From Paludibacteraceae bacterium (GTDB taxonomy: Bacteria > Bacteroidota > Bacteroidia > Bacteroidales > Paludibacteraceae), in the NCBI GenBank assembly GCA_017446455.1, contig JAFSQV010000010.1:1-59886 (forward strand): DNA of 59,886 nt, given 5' to 3'. Positions 31,585 to 41,592 of this stretch are shown here, piece by piece; the first letter of the stretch is position 1, and each line of letters opens with the position of its first letter. Under the pieces are notes generated by a model, which was not told the DNA's origin, searched no databases, and saw only the letters and a list, made by a program, of their open reading frames with translations. Position numbers and translations under genes: made by a program.

Positions 31585-34500
31585 TCGCTCACTCCCTCAT
31601 CCCTCTTTGCATATACTTTCCAATAGACGACGGGCAGGATGGTGACTGTCAGCGGCAGTGTGAACAGCGTTCCAAAGCATATTACCACACCCATCGGCAT
31701 CCAGAGACTCGTCGCGGCAATGATCATCGGCAGCACACCGAGGGCCGTAGTAGCCGAAGTCAGGAACACCGGTCGCATACGTCGCAAACCCGCCTGGAAA
31801 GCGGCTTCTTTATACGTCAGGTGCTTGTATTTGCGCGCGTCTTCGGCGTACTCGTACATCATGATGGCGTTGCGGACGATGATACCTATCAGACTGACGA
31901 CACCCAACACCGCGGTGATAGAGATATCCAGGTTGAAGATCCATAGACCGAGCATCGAGCCGAAAAGACAGAGGATGGCGCTGGAGAGGGTGAGCAGTGC
32001 CAAGCCAATCTTGCCGAAATGGTACAACAGCAGGGCTAACATCACCGCAAGGGCGGCAACAATGGACCATAGTATCTGAGGAATCATCATGTTGTTGATT
32101 TCCGTAAGGCCTCCATAAGCGATCGACACGCCTTCGGGCAAATCCGTGAGGTTGCTTTCCACCCAGTTCTTCACCTTTCGCTCGGCATCGACCTGACTCG
32201 TCGCACCTCGGAGGTCGGCGCCTACCGTCATCGTTCGCACGGCGTTACGGCGTTCGAGTAAAGTATGGTGCCAATTGGGTTCGATAGTCGCTACTTGACG
32301 CAGAGGAACCCAGACGCCTGGCAAAGCTGTCGGCACTTGTATCGCACCGAGTTCGTCGGCGTTGAGGGTGTTGATACCGGCAGTATAGAGCACTACCGGC
32401 ACCGCGTAGGACTCCTCGTAGAGCGTCGTGATCGTCGCGCCTTGCGTAGCCTCCATCAGGTAGAGCGAGAGCATCGTCTCGGTGATGCCGAGTCGGGTTG
32501 CTTCGTCGGCCTTGAGCACGATACGCGTGGATGCCGCTACGTTGTTATAATCGCAGTGCACCCACTGCAGTTCGGGTTGCGCGAGCATGAATTGCTGAAT
32601 ACTGTCCGCAATCGGTTTCATCGCCTCCCAGTTTTCGCCTTTCACGCGCACCTCGAGCGGATTCTTCACCGCTTGATAGTCGAGTTGTTTGAACCGCGCA
32701 TAGGCATTCGGGAAATAGTTCTCGTACTTGCCGTTATAGGCTTTGAGCACTTGGCTTGTTGCCTTACTGGACTTGGTATTGACCACTAGCTGCGCGTAGT
32801 TCGTAGCCGGCGTCTGCGGTGTGTATGTAGCATGGAAGCGCGGGGAAGACTGACCGATGAACGCCGTCACACTCGTCACACGCGGGTCTTGGCGTAAGAT
32901 GTTTGCCAGGGAGTCCGCCACCGACGCACTCTCTTCGAGTGTCGCACCGTCACGCAGGTGTATCTCAACCGCAAAGAACTCCCGCTCGGCTTTAGGCAAT
33001 AGCTGGAGGTTAAGATGCATCAACAGGATCACACCCACTAAAGTCGCGCCGCCTAAGAGGCACCAGGCGATGACCGGATGGTCGAAACAGCGCTGTAAGA
33101 TATGTCGGTAAGCGCCCTGCAACCACGTGAAGAACTTCGTCTGCACGCGCTCCACAAGATTCATTTCTTCGGGTTTGCGCTCGCGAATGAAGCGGAAAGA
33201 CAGGAACGGCGTCACCCACGAAGCATAGAAGATACTTGCCACCAGCGCAAAGAGTACCGCCCAAGGGAAGAGCTGAACGAACTCACCCAGCGGACCGGTG
33301 ATGAGACGCGTCATAGGGAAGAACATGCCGCAAATCGCCATCGTCGCGAGCGACATCGGCACGAAGAGCATACTCGTGCTCACGACGGCGGAGTACCAGC
33401 GCGAATGACGACGCGCCAAGAGGTTCGTATAGCCGTCTATGACGATGACGGAGTCGTCAACAATCATTCCCAAAACGAAGATCAGTGCCGCCAGCGTCAC
33501 CGTGTTCAGTTCGATACCCGTGACATACATCAGGCCTATACAGATCGCCGTGCAGACGGGCAGTCCCGTCGCCGCTACAAGAGCGGTGCGTAGCGGGAAG
33601 AGCAACAGCATCACCGCAATCACCACAAGGATAGAGATCACGATGTCGCGCAAGAACGAGAGCACGGAGTCGTTGACTACCTTCGGTTGGTCGGTGATAC
33701 GATGGAATTGAATATCGGGCGGTAGCAAAGCCGCAGCTTGCGCTAACTGCTTGTCCACCTCGTCGCCGAAAGCAACGATGTTATTGCCCGGCACCATTTC
33801 CATATTCAGGATAAGACAGGACGCTCCGTTGAACTCCACGTAGTTCTTCGGCGCCTGATAGCGGCGCTCTATGGCCGCAATATCTTTGAGACGGATGGTA
33901 GCCCCCGTCACAGGGTCGGACCACACGATCTGCTCCTGTATCTCATACTCGGACATATAGGGAATCACCACTTGCAGCGCCCCGTGTGCATCGCTCTCTC
34001 CGCCGACGGTCCTCAGTCCTTGCAGCGCCATCTGGGCCTGCAGCGCGGACGGATTGATACCATAGCGGGACAGTTGTTCGGGGTCGATAGTGATGGCGAT
34101 CTCTTCGGTCTGCTGACCCATGATACGCAGTTTTCCCATTTCGGGGATAGTACGTAAGTGCGAGCATACCTGTTTGGCGTACTGCTCGAGTTCGCGCGGA
34201 CTGCGCTCGGGACTCTCCACGGCGATGAGCAGGGACGAGGTATTGCCGAAATCATCGATGACAAGGGTCTGTAGCACGCCCGTAGGCAATTGGGTCTTTT
34301 GCAGGAGCGGCAGTCCCGCGCGGATCTTCGCCCAGGCAGCCTCGTTATTGACAGCCGTCATACGCAGCATCACGTAGATATACGCGAGGCCGTCTTGACT
34401 CTGGCTGAAGGTCAGTTTCTTATCAACGAATTCGAAGGAGTTGATATAATCCTCGAGGGGAATCGTCACCTGCTGCTCCACCTCTTCGGCCGTCGCGCCG

Positions 34501-34664
34501 GGATAGTAGGCAACTACCAGTCCTTGGCGGATGGTGAATTGCGGAAACTCGTCCTTGTTCATCTGCGGCAAGGACCAGATACCGAACGCCATCAGTACCA
34601 TGAATAAGGCCATCACCAGTCCGTGACGCCGCATCGCTCCTTCTATGTGTGCACTAATCTTCAA
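31581..34664 (-). CDS. RND-family efflux transporter permease (AcrB/MexB-like)
   Basis: 1027 residues. Twelve transmembrane segments with two large periplasmic loops are expected: TM1 at about 14-32, and the TM4 motif LGMIVDDSVIVIDGY with the proton-relay Asp pair. NMEMVPGNNIVAFGDEVDKQL and the C-terminal VVSLIGIIVRNAIMMYEYAEDARK fit the HAE family. Substrate unknown. The adaptor is upstream, but no outer-membrane channel gene is seen, so a separately encoded TolC-type protein is presumed. Confidence 0.9.
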   Translation of the reverse strand: MKISAHIEGAMRRHGLVMALFMVLMAFGIWSLPQMNKDEFPQFTIRQGLVVAYYPGATAEEVEQQVTIPLEDYINSFEFVDKKLTFSQSQDGLAYIYVMLRMTAVNNEAAWAKIRAGLPLLQKTQLPTGVLQTLVIDDFGNTSSLLIAVESPERSPRELEQYAKQVCSHLRTIPEMGKLRIMGQQTEEIAITIDPEQLSRYGINPSALQAQMALQGLRTVGGESDAHGALQVVIPYMSEYEIQEQIVWSDPVTGATIRLKDIAAIERRYQAPKNYVEFNGASCLILNMEMVPGNNIVAFGDEVDKQLAQAAALLPPDIQFHRITDQPKVVNDSVLSFLRDIVISILVVIAVMLLLFPLRTALVAATGLPVCTAICIGLMYVTGIELNTVTLAALIFVLGMIVDDSVIVIDGYTNLLARRHSRWYSAVVSTSMLFVPMSLATMAICGMFFPMTRLITGPLGEFVQLFPWAVLFALVASIFYASWVTPFLSFRFIRERKPEEMNLVERVQTKFFTWLQGAYRHILQRCFDHPVIAWCLLGGATLVGVILLMHLNLQLLPKAEREFFAVEIHLRDGATLEESASVADSLANILRQDPRVTSVTAFIGQSSPRFHATYTPQTPATNYAQLVVNTKSSKATSQVLKAYNGKYENYFPNAYARFKQLDYQAVKNPLEVRVKGENWEAMKPIADSIQQFMLAQPELQWVHCDYNNVAASTRIVLKADEATRLGITETMLSLYLMEATQGATITTLYEESYAVPVVLYTAGINTLNADELGAIQVPTALPGVWVPLRQVATIEPNWHHTLLERRNAVRTMTVGADLRGATSQVDAERKVKNWVESNLTDLPEGVSIAYGGLTEINNMMIPQILWSIVAALAVMLALLLYHFGKIGLALLTLSSAILCLFGSMLGLWIFNLDISITAVLGVVSLIGIIVRNAIMMYEYAEDARKYKHLTYKEAAFQAGLRRMRPVFLTSATTALGVLPMIIAATSLWMPMGVVICFGTLFTLPLTVTILPVVYWKVYAKRDEGVSE

Positions 34665-35691
34665 TAATCTTGCAGTCTTTATAGAGTTTCTGATATCCCT
34701 CGGTGATGAGGGTGTCGCCGGCTTGCAGGCCGCTCTTCACACGCACGCCGTCAGCCTGGTAGCCGTCGATGGTGATTGTACGACGCTCTGCAGTGCCATT
34801 CTCTGCGACCCACACGGTGTGTCCGTCGGGAGTGAGTAAGATACACTGCGCCGGAATGACGATATCGTTATTGGTCTGTTGAATTGGGTCGTCGGATAGT
34901 TGCACTATTTGTACTTTCGCTACCATGCCCGTCATCAGAACGTCTGTGCCGCCTGTGATATGCGCGACGACATCATAGGTATGTGTGAGGGTATTGGCAG
35001 CGACACTCTTCTCGCTGATGGTGACAGGAAAGACGGCGTTCACAGCCGCACATTCCACTTCGCCCTTCGTGCCGAGTTCGCGAATCTCTGCTTCGGGTAC
35101 GGTAAAGCGTACGTTAAAGCCCGAGATATCGAGAATCGAACAGATCTTCGTTCCGGGTATCACCGTCTGACCTTTCTCTATCGTCAGTCCGTTCACTACA
35201 CCGTCACAGGGCGCGGTGAGCGAGCACTCCTCCAGGCGTTTCTTCGCCGCCGCATAGAGGGATTTGGCTTGGGCCAACTGGCTTTGCACTTCTACCATCT
35301 TCTGGTCCGACACCACCCCTTTGGCATGTACCTTGCTCACACGGTCATAGCCGTCCTGGGCATGCTGAAGGGCAGCCTTCGCGCCTTGCAGGGCATTGAG
35401 GGCTTGGGTATTATCGACAGCCAGCAGCACTTGTCCTTTGCGGACACGCTCGCCGTTCTTCACATTGATAGCTGTCACACGACCGGCGGTCTCCATACTC
35501 AGCGGCGTCTCGTGCGTCGGTTCAATCACCCCTACGTAGCGCGAGGTAGCACTACCGGCTAGCGGCGCTACGACGGTTGTCTTCACTTTGATCGGCGCTT
35601 GCGTAAACTCCTGATGGTGCACCTTAGAGGTACAAGCCATCAGTCCGCAGAGCGCGAGCGCCATCCATCCTATTTTATACGTTTTCACCAT
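34654..35691 (-). CDS. RND efflux periplasmic adaptor (membrane fusion protein), lipoprotein
   Basis: 345 residues from ATG 35691, which overlaps the MATE gene end. MVKTYKIGWMALALCGLMAC is a lipoprotein signal with cleavage before Cys. The lipoyl/hairpin region is INVKNGERVRKGQVLLAVD, a coiled hairpin spans about 95-150, and beta-barrel and MP domains follow. An alternative ATG 18 bases upstream is less likely because the signal then starts late. It overlaps the pump gene by 11 bases. Confidence 0.88.
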   Translation of the reverse strand: MVKTYKIGWMALALCGLMACTSKVHHQEFTQAPIKVKTTVVAPLAGSATSRYVGVIEPTHETPLSMETAGRVTAINVKNGERVRKGQVLLAVDNTQALNALQGAKAALQHAQDGYDRVSKVHAKGVVSDQKMVEVQSQLAQAKSLYAAAKKRLEECSLTAPCDGVVNGLTIEKGQTVIPGTKICSILDISGFNVRFTVPEAEIRELGTKGEVECAAVNAVFPVTISEKSVAANTLTHTYDVVAHITGGTDVLMTGMVAKVQIVQLSDDPIQQTNNDIVIPAQCILLTPDGHTVWVAENGTAERRTITIDGYQADGVRVKSGLQAGDTLITEGYQKLYKDCKIIED

Positions 35692-36994
35692 AGTTCTTTT
35701 TCCATTCAACGGTCAGGTACGCCACACGGGCGATAAGGTGCGCGAAATACGCGATGTACAGCGCTTGCGCTCCCAACCACGTGAAGGTCGTTATATATCC
35801 TATTACGAATGCCAAGGCGGCCCAAATCATTGCATTTCGTATCTGAACACCGGCGGTAGCTCCCACAAACACACCGTCCCACATAAACGCCAGTGCACTC
35901 ACTATCGGCATGGCTATCAGCCAGCCCATGTACGGCTTGGCAGCCGTTATCACCTCGCAGTCCGAGGTCATTGTGGCGATAAACGTATCGCCGAAGACGG
36001 CATATACCGCCGTAAAGATCAACCCTACTCCGATGCTCCAGTTAAAGAGCAGACGGACTATTTTCCCTAAATCCTGACTCCTGTATCCTGCCTCCTGTAT
36101 CTTCCCGAACTCCTTCCCTACCAGCGCTTCGCCGGCATAGGCAAAGCCGTCCACGAAGTAGGAGAAGAACATAAAGAACTTCATCAGTATACTGCTCACG
36201 GCCAATTCCGTGTCTCCGTATCGGCTGGCGAGGGAGGTGTAGCCCACATATACGACCATGAAGCAGAGCGAGCGGATGAACAGGTTGCCGTTCAGACTCA
36301 TCATTCGCTTGAGTTCCGGCCACTTCATCGCAGCGAGTATCTCGCGCGTGCCGATATGAATGATGCCGTACTTGAGCACCAGGATCGCGACGGCGAGGAA
36401 CAGTCCGCTATACTGCGCGACGAGTGTGCCGTAGGCAACACCTACCACTCCGTAGCCGGCATGCACCGCCAGGTAGTAACTGGCACCCATATTGACGGCG
36501 TTCACCAGGATATCCGTCGCCATTGGACTCTTCGTATCCTGCATGCCGATGAACCAACCCTTGAAAGTAAAGAGCATCAGCGTAGCGGGCGCTGCCCAGA
36601 TACGCACGTAGAAGTACTCGCGCGCGATGGAAGCCGCTTCGGTGGAGCAAGGCACGACGGCTAAGACGGCATTGACGAAGAACCACTGTATCGCCCACAC
36701 AAAGAGGGTCGCGAGCAGCGCCAGAGTAAGACTCTGCACGAGGATCTTACGGCATTCGTCTTTTCGTCCCGCCCCGTAGGCTTGGGCCGCGAGGCCGGAA
36801 GTGCCGATACGCAGGAATCCGAAGTTCCAATAGAGTAAGTCAAAGAGCATGGTACCGATCGCGATACCTCCGATAGCCGCGGCATCACTCAGGTGCCCCA
36901 CTATCGCTGTGTCCACGATGCCGACGAGCGGTATCGTGATGTTCGCAAAGATACTTGGCACCGCGAGACGTACTATTTCGCGGTTCAGGCTCAC
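35675..36994 (-). CDS. MATE-family multidrug/Na+ efflux transporter
   Basis: 439 residues, about twelve hydrophobic helices. IVRLAVPSIFANITIPLVGIVD and GHLSDAAAIGGIAIGTMLFD are typical MATE N-terminal features (DinF-like branch). KIQEAGYRSQDLGKI (about residue 300), between helices, is coded by a 7-base tandem repeat of four TCCTGNN units (36072-36099). It overlaps both neighbours (4 and 17 bases). Confidence 0.88.
   Translation of the reverse strand: MSLNREIVRLAVPSIFANITIPLVGIVDTAIVGHLSDAAAIGGIAIGTMLFDLLYWNFGFLRIGTSGLAAQAYGAGRKDECRKILVQSLTLALLATLFVWAIQWFFVNAVLAVVPCSTEAASIAREYFYVRIWAAPATLMLFTFKGWFIGMQDTKSPMATDILVNAVNMGASYYLAVHAGYGVVGVAYGTLVAQYSGLFLAVAILVLKYGIIHIGTREILAAMKWPELKRMMSLNGNLFIRSLCFMVVYVGYTSLASRYGDTELAVSSILMKFFMFFSYFVDGFAYAGEALVGKEFGKIQEAGYRSQDLGKIVRLLFNWSIGVGLIFTAVYAVFGDTFIATMTSDCEVITAAKPYMGWLIAMPIVSALAFMWDGVFVGATAGVQIRNAMIWAALAFVIGYITTFTWLGAQALYIAYFAHLIARVAYLTVEWKKNYGENV
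36072..36099 (-). repeat. In-frame 7-base repeat inside the MATE gene
   Basis: Plus-strand view: TCCTGAC, TCCTGTA, TCCTGCC, TCCTGTA. It falls in a loop between predicted membrane helices and leaves the frame open. Confidence 0.8.
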
Positions 36995-38655
36995 AAGAAC
37001 AATAAGATCATTAGTTGTCCCGTGAGTACCCGCAGGAACATCGTCAGCGGGTAAACGGTGGAATACGCTACGGCAGCACGGTCATTGACCGAGCTCTGCG
37101 AGGTAGCATAGGCCAGTGCCGGCGGGTCAGTCGTCGAACCGGCGATGAGTCCCATGAGCGTGAAATAGTCCAGCTTGAGCCACAGACGCGCGATGACACC
37201 TATCAGGAGCAAAGGCACCATCGTGATGATCACGCCGTAGCCGATCCATACATAGCCGCCGTCCAGCAAGGTCGGGATAAAACTCTTGCCCGCGCCGAAA
37301 CCGACAGCCGCGAGGAAGAGCGCGATACCTATCTCGCGGATCATGAGGTTGGCGGAAGTGGTGGTATAGGTTACCAAATGCCATTTTGTGCCAAATGCAC
37401 CCATCAGGATTGCTACAATCAGCGATCCGCCGGCGATACCTAACTTGAACGGCTGACTCAGACCCGGTAGCGCAAACGGAATAGAACCGAGTGTCACACC
37501 CAGCACGATGCCGAAGAAGAGCGATGCCAGATTCGGTGCATCCAGTTTCTTGGACGAGTTACCGAATACCCGGGACACTTTCTCCACGGCCTCTTGCTCG
37601 CCTACCACCGTCAGGCGGTCACCCATCTGCAAGATCAGATCCGGCGTTGCCAGCAACTCGATACCCGCACGGCGGATACGTGTGATGGTAATCTGGTAAG
37701 CCGCACGGACTTTCAGGTCGCCGATACGTTTGCCGTTGATCTTCGGCTTGGTAACCACAATGTGTTTGTTTACCAGATGCACATCTTTCTCTTTCTCCTC
37801 CCAGGCCACCTCGGTCCGTTCGCCGAGAAGCATGATGGTACGCTCGTTCTTGGCGTCTCCTACGAAACGCACCCTGTCGCCTACATGCAGAATCGTGTCA
37901 GCTTCCGGCATGAACTCGTTGCCGTGTGTGTCCAGCAGACGGCTTACCACGATATTCACATGCGTCAGCAGTTTCAAATCGCGCACACGGATGCCTTCTA
38001 CCTGCTGGTTCGTCAGCTTCATGTCGTAGTGCTCTACCTGCTGCACTTCGCCTTTCTCGGCCTGCACCTGCTCTTCCTCCTTGTCCATCTTGATTCGGAA
38101 GACCCAGCGGATGACCATCATCGCAAACAGGATACCTACCACGCCTAACGGGTACGCCATGGCATAGCCGGAAGCGATGTCGGGATTTGAGACACCCGTC
38201 AGGTCCTGATACGCCTGTTGGGCGGCACCCAGACCCGGAGTGTTCGTCACAGCGCCGAAAAGCACACCGGTCATCGTTGCGATATCTACACCGCTCAGGA
38301 TGTGAATCACATACGCCGTAGCGCACCCCAGGAGCACGATACTCGCCGCTAACATGTTCAAACTCAGACCGCCTTTGCCGAACGAGGAGAAGAAACCGGG
38401 ACCTACCTGCAAACCAATCGAATAGACGAACAGAATGAGGCCGAGGTCTTTCGCAAACGACTCCATCAACGGGTCCAGCGTCATACCGAAATGACTGCAC
38501 GCAATCGCGCAGAACAAAATCCACGTGATGCCGAGGGTTATCCCCTTGAACTTCAGTTTCGCGCCCAAGAAGATACCCGCGGCGATCGCGATGGCAAGCA
38601 CAAAAATGGAATGTGCTATGCCTGTACCAAAAAATAAACTACTAAACCAATCCAA
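36991..38655 (-). CDS. AspT/YidE/YbjL-type putative transporter with two RCK_C domains
   Basis: 554 residues. N-terminal helices, the duplication motif LGLILFVYSIGLQVGPGFF, two TrkA-C/RCK_C regulatory domains (about 205-290 and 295-375), then the second membrane half (AAVGFGAGKSFIPTL, GSTTDPPALAYA). The family exchanges small carboxylates in the inner membrane; the substrate of YidE-type members is unknown. It overlaps the MATE gene by 4 bases and follows the pectinesterase by 18. Confidence 0.88.
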   Translation of the reverse strand: MDWFSSLFFGTGIAHSIFVLAIAIAAGIFLGAKLKFKGITLGITWILFCAIACSHFGMTLDPLMESFAKDLGLILFVYSIGLQVGPGFFSSFGKGGLSLNMLAASIVLLGCATAYVIHILSGVDIATMTGVLFGAVTNTPGLGAAQQAYQDLTGVSNPDIASGYAMAYPLGVVGILFAMMVIRWVFRIKMDKEEEQVQAEKGEVQQVEHYDMKLTNQQVEGIRVRDLKLLTHVNIVVSRLLDTHGNEFMPEADTILHVGDRVRFVGDAKNERTIMLLGERTEVAWEEKEKDVHLVNKHIVVTKPKINGKRIGDLKVRAAYQITITRIRRAGIELLATPDLILQMGDRLTVVGEQEAVEKVSRVFGNSSKKLDAPNLASLFFGIVLGVTLGSIPFALPGLSQPFKLGIAGGSLIVAILMGAFGTKWHLVTYTTTSANLMIREIGIALFLAAVGFGAGKSFIPTLLDGGYVWIGYGVIITMVPLLLIGVIARLWLKLDYFTLMGLIAGSTTDPPALAYATSQSSVNDRAAVAYSTVYPLTMFLRVLTGQLMILLFL

Positions 38656-38673
38656 AATATATATAATTTAAAA

Positions 38674-41592
38674 TTAGAGTTGCGCACCTAACATGTTATA
38701 CGCCTTGCCGTCGCGGACGATGACTACTTGTCCGTCGCGGAAGATCTTTTGTACTTTCTGAGCCTCAGCAGCGGTGTTCTCTACACCTTGTCCGGGATCT
38801 CCGGCTACTTTACCGAAACCACCGCGGGCGTTTGCCTTGCGGATCGTTGCTCCGGGAAGCATAACCTCTGCATTCAGTTCTTTTCCTGTTACAATCGAAC
38901 AAGACCCATCATCTAATAACTCTACCAGATAGATACCTGTTTCTTCGTAACCTTCTGTCTCTACAACAGCCTGCTTTGCATCCGCCTCAGCGGTGCTAGC
39001 CCAAGCGCCGAGGGTGTAGCCCATCGTATAGGTAGCGGCGTCGTCTGCTGTGAGGATGGTCTCCATCGGCTTCTCGTCATTGCCGAGCGCGAAGGTGATG
39101 TTATTGCTTGCCGGCGAAACGACGTTGCCGTCCTTATCCATGGAGTTGAACTCACCGAGTTTCTCCGGCAATTTGTTCATCGCACCCACGTGCCAGCGCT
39201 TGATTTGGTCTTTCGGCGCCGAAGCATCTTTGTAGAAGTTCAGCGCACCGTTCGAGTCATCGAGGACGGTATTGAGGAAGACGCATTTCGGCGCGTTGTT
39301 CCAACTACGGCCGAAACTCATAACTGGTAGCGTGCCTGCGATGTTCTCGGAATACTTCACGCGGCAGGACTCGAAGACATAGCCCTTGTCGCTCGCATCC
39401 GCGTTGCTGGCAGTGATGGCATTCGCACCGCCGCCGCTCGCATTTCGTTGCTCGCCGACGAGGACGTTGTTTTTGAAATAGACGCTACCATCGCCGCAGA
39501 TAAAGTCCACAGTTCCGTGAATCTCGCAGTCCTCGAAATATTTGAGTCCGCCGACCTTGTTGCTATAGTAGGTATCCTGATTCGAAAGCAACTTGACGTT
39601 CTTGCAGATTGTCTGCGTGCCTTTGTCTTGCAGACACACGCCGCGACCGTTATTGGTGGCAGCCAGCGCAGCGAAATAGTCCATGTTATTCCACAGCGTC
39701 AAGTCCTGCAGATAGGTGTTGGTCGCCGTGATGAGGAGCGTAGCAGTTGTCGAGATACCCTCTTTGCGATAGTCCGGTGTATTCTTGATAATCGTCCCTT
39801 CCATCGACTGTCCGATGATGGAGATATTATTCTTGCTAATGGTGGTCAGGCATGTCTCGCCGAGGTCATAGATACCGTTCGGCAGGAAGATCTTCTCGCC
39901 TGCTGCCATCGATTCGAGTGCTAAGATCAAACCCGCACCGTCGTTCGGAGCGATCTCATAGTAGCCGTACTCGTCTTTCTTCGGCAATTCGGCGATGTTA
40001 TAAACCTTCAGCGAGTGGATATAATCCGTACCCGTGAAATGGAATGTCAGGGTCGTTGCTTCTCCGGTATATTGGATGCTCTGCAACTCGCCGTCCGGCG
40101 TCACCTCTTTCTCTGTGGTCAGTTTGCCTACGACGTTTCCTGCGGCGTCACGCAGCTCGGTGTCGCCGGTGTGCGAGTATTTGCATACACCTACTACGAG
40201 CAGTGCATTGCCGGCAACTTTCACGCCGAGCGTGTTGCCATTACCGAAAGTCCAGCCGTGTTGCGCATCTTTGTAACTGCCTCCATTGAAGACGAGCACT
40301 TCGTGATCCTCAGGATAGAAGGATTTCTGACGGAGGTCATAATTGAAGATCTTGCCCATCGCTGCCTCTTCTATCTCGGTGGCTACCGCATAGAGACTGA
40401 GGTCTTCGTTGACAGCCGTGCCTTCCGCCACTTTGAGCGAGGTAGGCGTTGTGCCGTCAAACCAGCCGCGGAACGCGCAGCCTGCAGGCACCGTCACGTC
40501 TGACGCACTATATTTATATACGAGTGCCGAACTGCCGTCGATGATCTCGCTGCCGATGAGTGTCTTGCCATCGGTGTCGAAATAGCGTACTTCTACCTGT
40601 GGCACGAAGTCGCATGCTTCAGCGAACATATACGGCATATATCCGTTCACGGTGAAACTCAGTTCAGCCGCTTCCTCAACGTTATACAGCCATGTGACGT
40701 ATTTCGTGTAGCCGTTCCCTACTCCGCTGTTGTCACAACCCACCTTGTTGTCAATGGTCGTGAGGTCGGCGCCGTTCTTCTTGACGATGATGCTTTTACC
40801 GTATGTACATCCACCCAGCGTGAATTTCACCGGACCGTCAACTTGTACGATGATGGTTCCGCCTTGGAGTCCGTGTTGCGTATCTTTGAAGACGAGATCG
40901 CTCAGCGTCACATTAGCCGGTTTTTCTGCAGGCTCCACCCATGTCGGTTCTTCCGAACGGAAGTCCACTTTGAAGTTCGTGAACGTACGTACTTCCTCTT
41001 CGCCGTCGATGGTACCGTTGATCTGTACATCACTCAGGCAGAAGAGTTTGCCACTGTCAAAGCCCGACACGTAGAATCGCAGACTGACGGTCTGCCCGGC
41101 TGTAGCGGTAATCTCATGTACGTGATGCAGAGCCGGCGAACCGGTAGTGTTGTTATCACGCAGCAGGTCGTCTTTCAACACCTCTACCGGAGTTGCCTCT
41201 ACGCCATCCACAGTATAAGACCAGTGATAGGAGGCATTATCCGTACCTTGCTTGATAGCATCGTACTCCACGCTTGTGAGGGTAAAAGTAACACCTTTCT
41301 TCATCTTCACGGAGTATTCAATCATAGCGGATTCTACCACACCGGGTTTCTTGGCGGAGGGATTGAAAGTCGCCATCGTCTCACCGGGATTAGCGGAAAA
41401 ATTATTACGCGAGCCTTCTGTCAGCCCCGTACCTACTTTGCGTTTGTTCTCTTTTATACCGTCCGCGGCGTCCGAGGTTACCACGGCATTGTCCGTACCG
41501 TCCGCCCATTTGATAGTAGCGGGCACGTTGTCAAAGGACCAGGCGTTGATGCTCAACAAAGCACCTAACGCGAAAAGAATTGTCTTTTTCAT
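38674..41592 (-). CDS. Large secreted CE8 pectinesterase with N-terminal beta modules
   Basis: 972 residues, signal peptide MKKTILFALGALLSINAWS. About 30-520 holds repeated beta-sandwich/carbohydrate-binding-like modules (VFKDTQHGLQGGTI and VFNGGSYKDAQHGW are similar). About 560-850 is the CE8 pectin methylesterase helix: SNQDTYYSNKVGG, GTVDFICGDG (catalytic Asp) and FGRSWNN (conserved Arg-x-Trp). The C-terminal KIFRDGQVVIVRDGKAYN matches the tail of the BspA-like protein at 23075. De-esterifies pectin outside the cell. Its start overlaps the upstream pectinesterase by 4 bases. Confidence 0.88.
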   Translation of the reverse strand: MKKTILFALGALLSINAWSFDNVPATIKWADGTDNAVVTSDAADGIKENKRKVGTGLTEGSRNNFSANPGETMATFNPSAKKPGVVESAMIEYSVKMKKGVTFTLTSVEYDAIKQGTDNASYHWSYTVDGVEATPVEVLKDDLLRDNNTTGSPALHHVHEITATAGQTVSLRFYVSGFDSGKLFCLSDVQINGTIDGEEEVRTFTNFKVDFRSEEPTWVEPAEKPANVTLSDLVFKDTQHGLQGGTIIVQVDGPVKFTLGGCTYGKSIIVKKNGADLTTIDNKVGCDNSGVGNGYTKYVTWLYNVEEAAELSFTVNGYMPYMFAEACDFVPQVEVRYFDTDGKTLIGSEIIDGSSALVYKYSASDVTVPAGCAFRGWFDGTTPTSLKVAEGTAVNEDLSLYAVATEIEEAAMGKIFNYDLRQKSFYPEDHEVLVFNGGSYKDAQHGWTFGNGNTLGVKVAGNALLVVGVCKYSHTGDTELRDAAGNVVGKLTTEKEVTPDGELQSIQYTGEATTLTFHFTGTDYIHSLKVYNIAELPKKDEYGYYEIAPNDGAGLILALESMAAGEKIFLPNGIYDLGETCLTTISKNNISIIGQSMEGTIIKNTPDYRKEGISTTATLLITATNTYLQDLTLWNNMDYFAALAATNNGRGVCLQDKGTQTICKNVKLLSNQDTYYSNKVGGLKYFEDCEIHGTVDFICGDGSVYFKNNVLVGEQRNASGGGANAITASNADASDKGYVFESCRVKYSENIAGTLPVMSFGRSWNNAPKCVFLNTVLDDSNGALNFYKDASAPKDQIKRWHVGAMNKLPEKLGEFNSMDKDGNVVSPASNNITFALGNDEKPMETILTADDAATYTMGYTLGAWASTAEADAKQAVVETEGYEETGIYLVELLDDGSCSIVTGKELNAEVMLPGATIRKANARGGFGKVAGDPGQGVENTAAEAQKVQKIFRDGQVVIVRDGKAYNMLGAQL

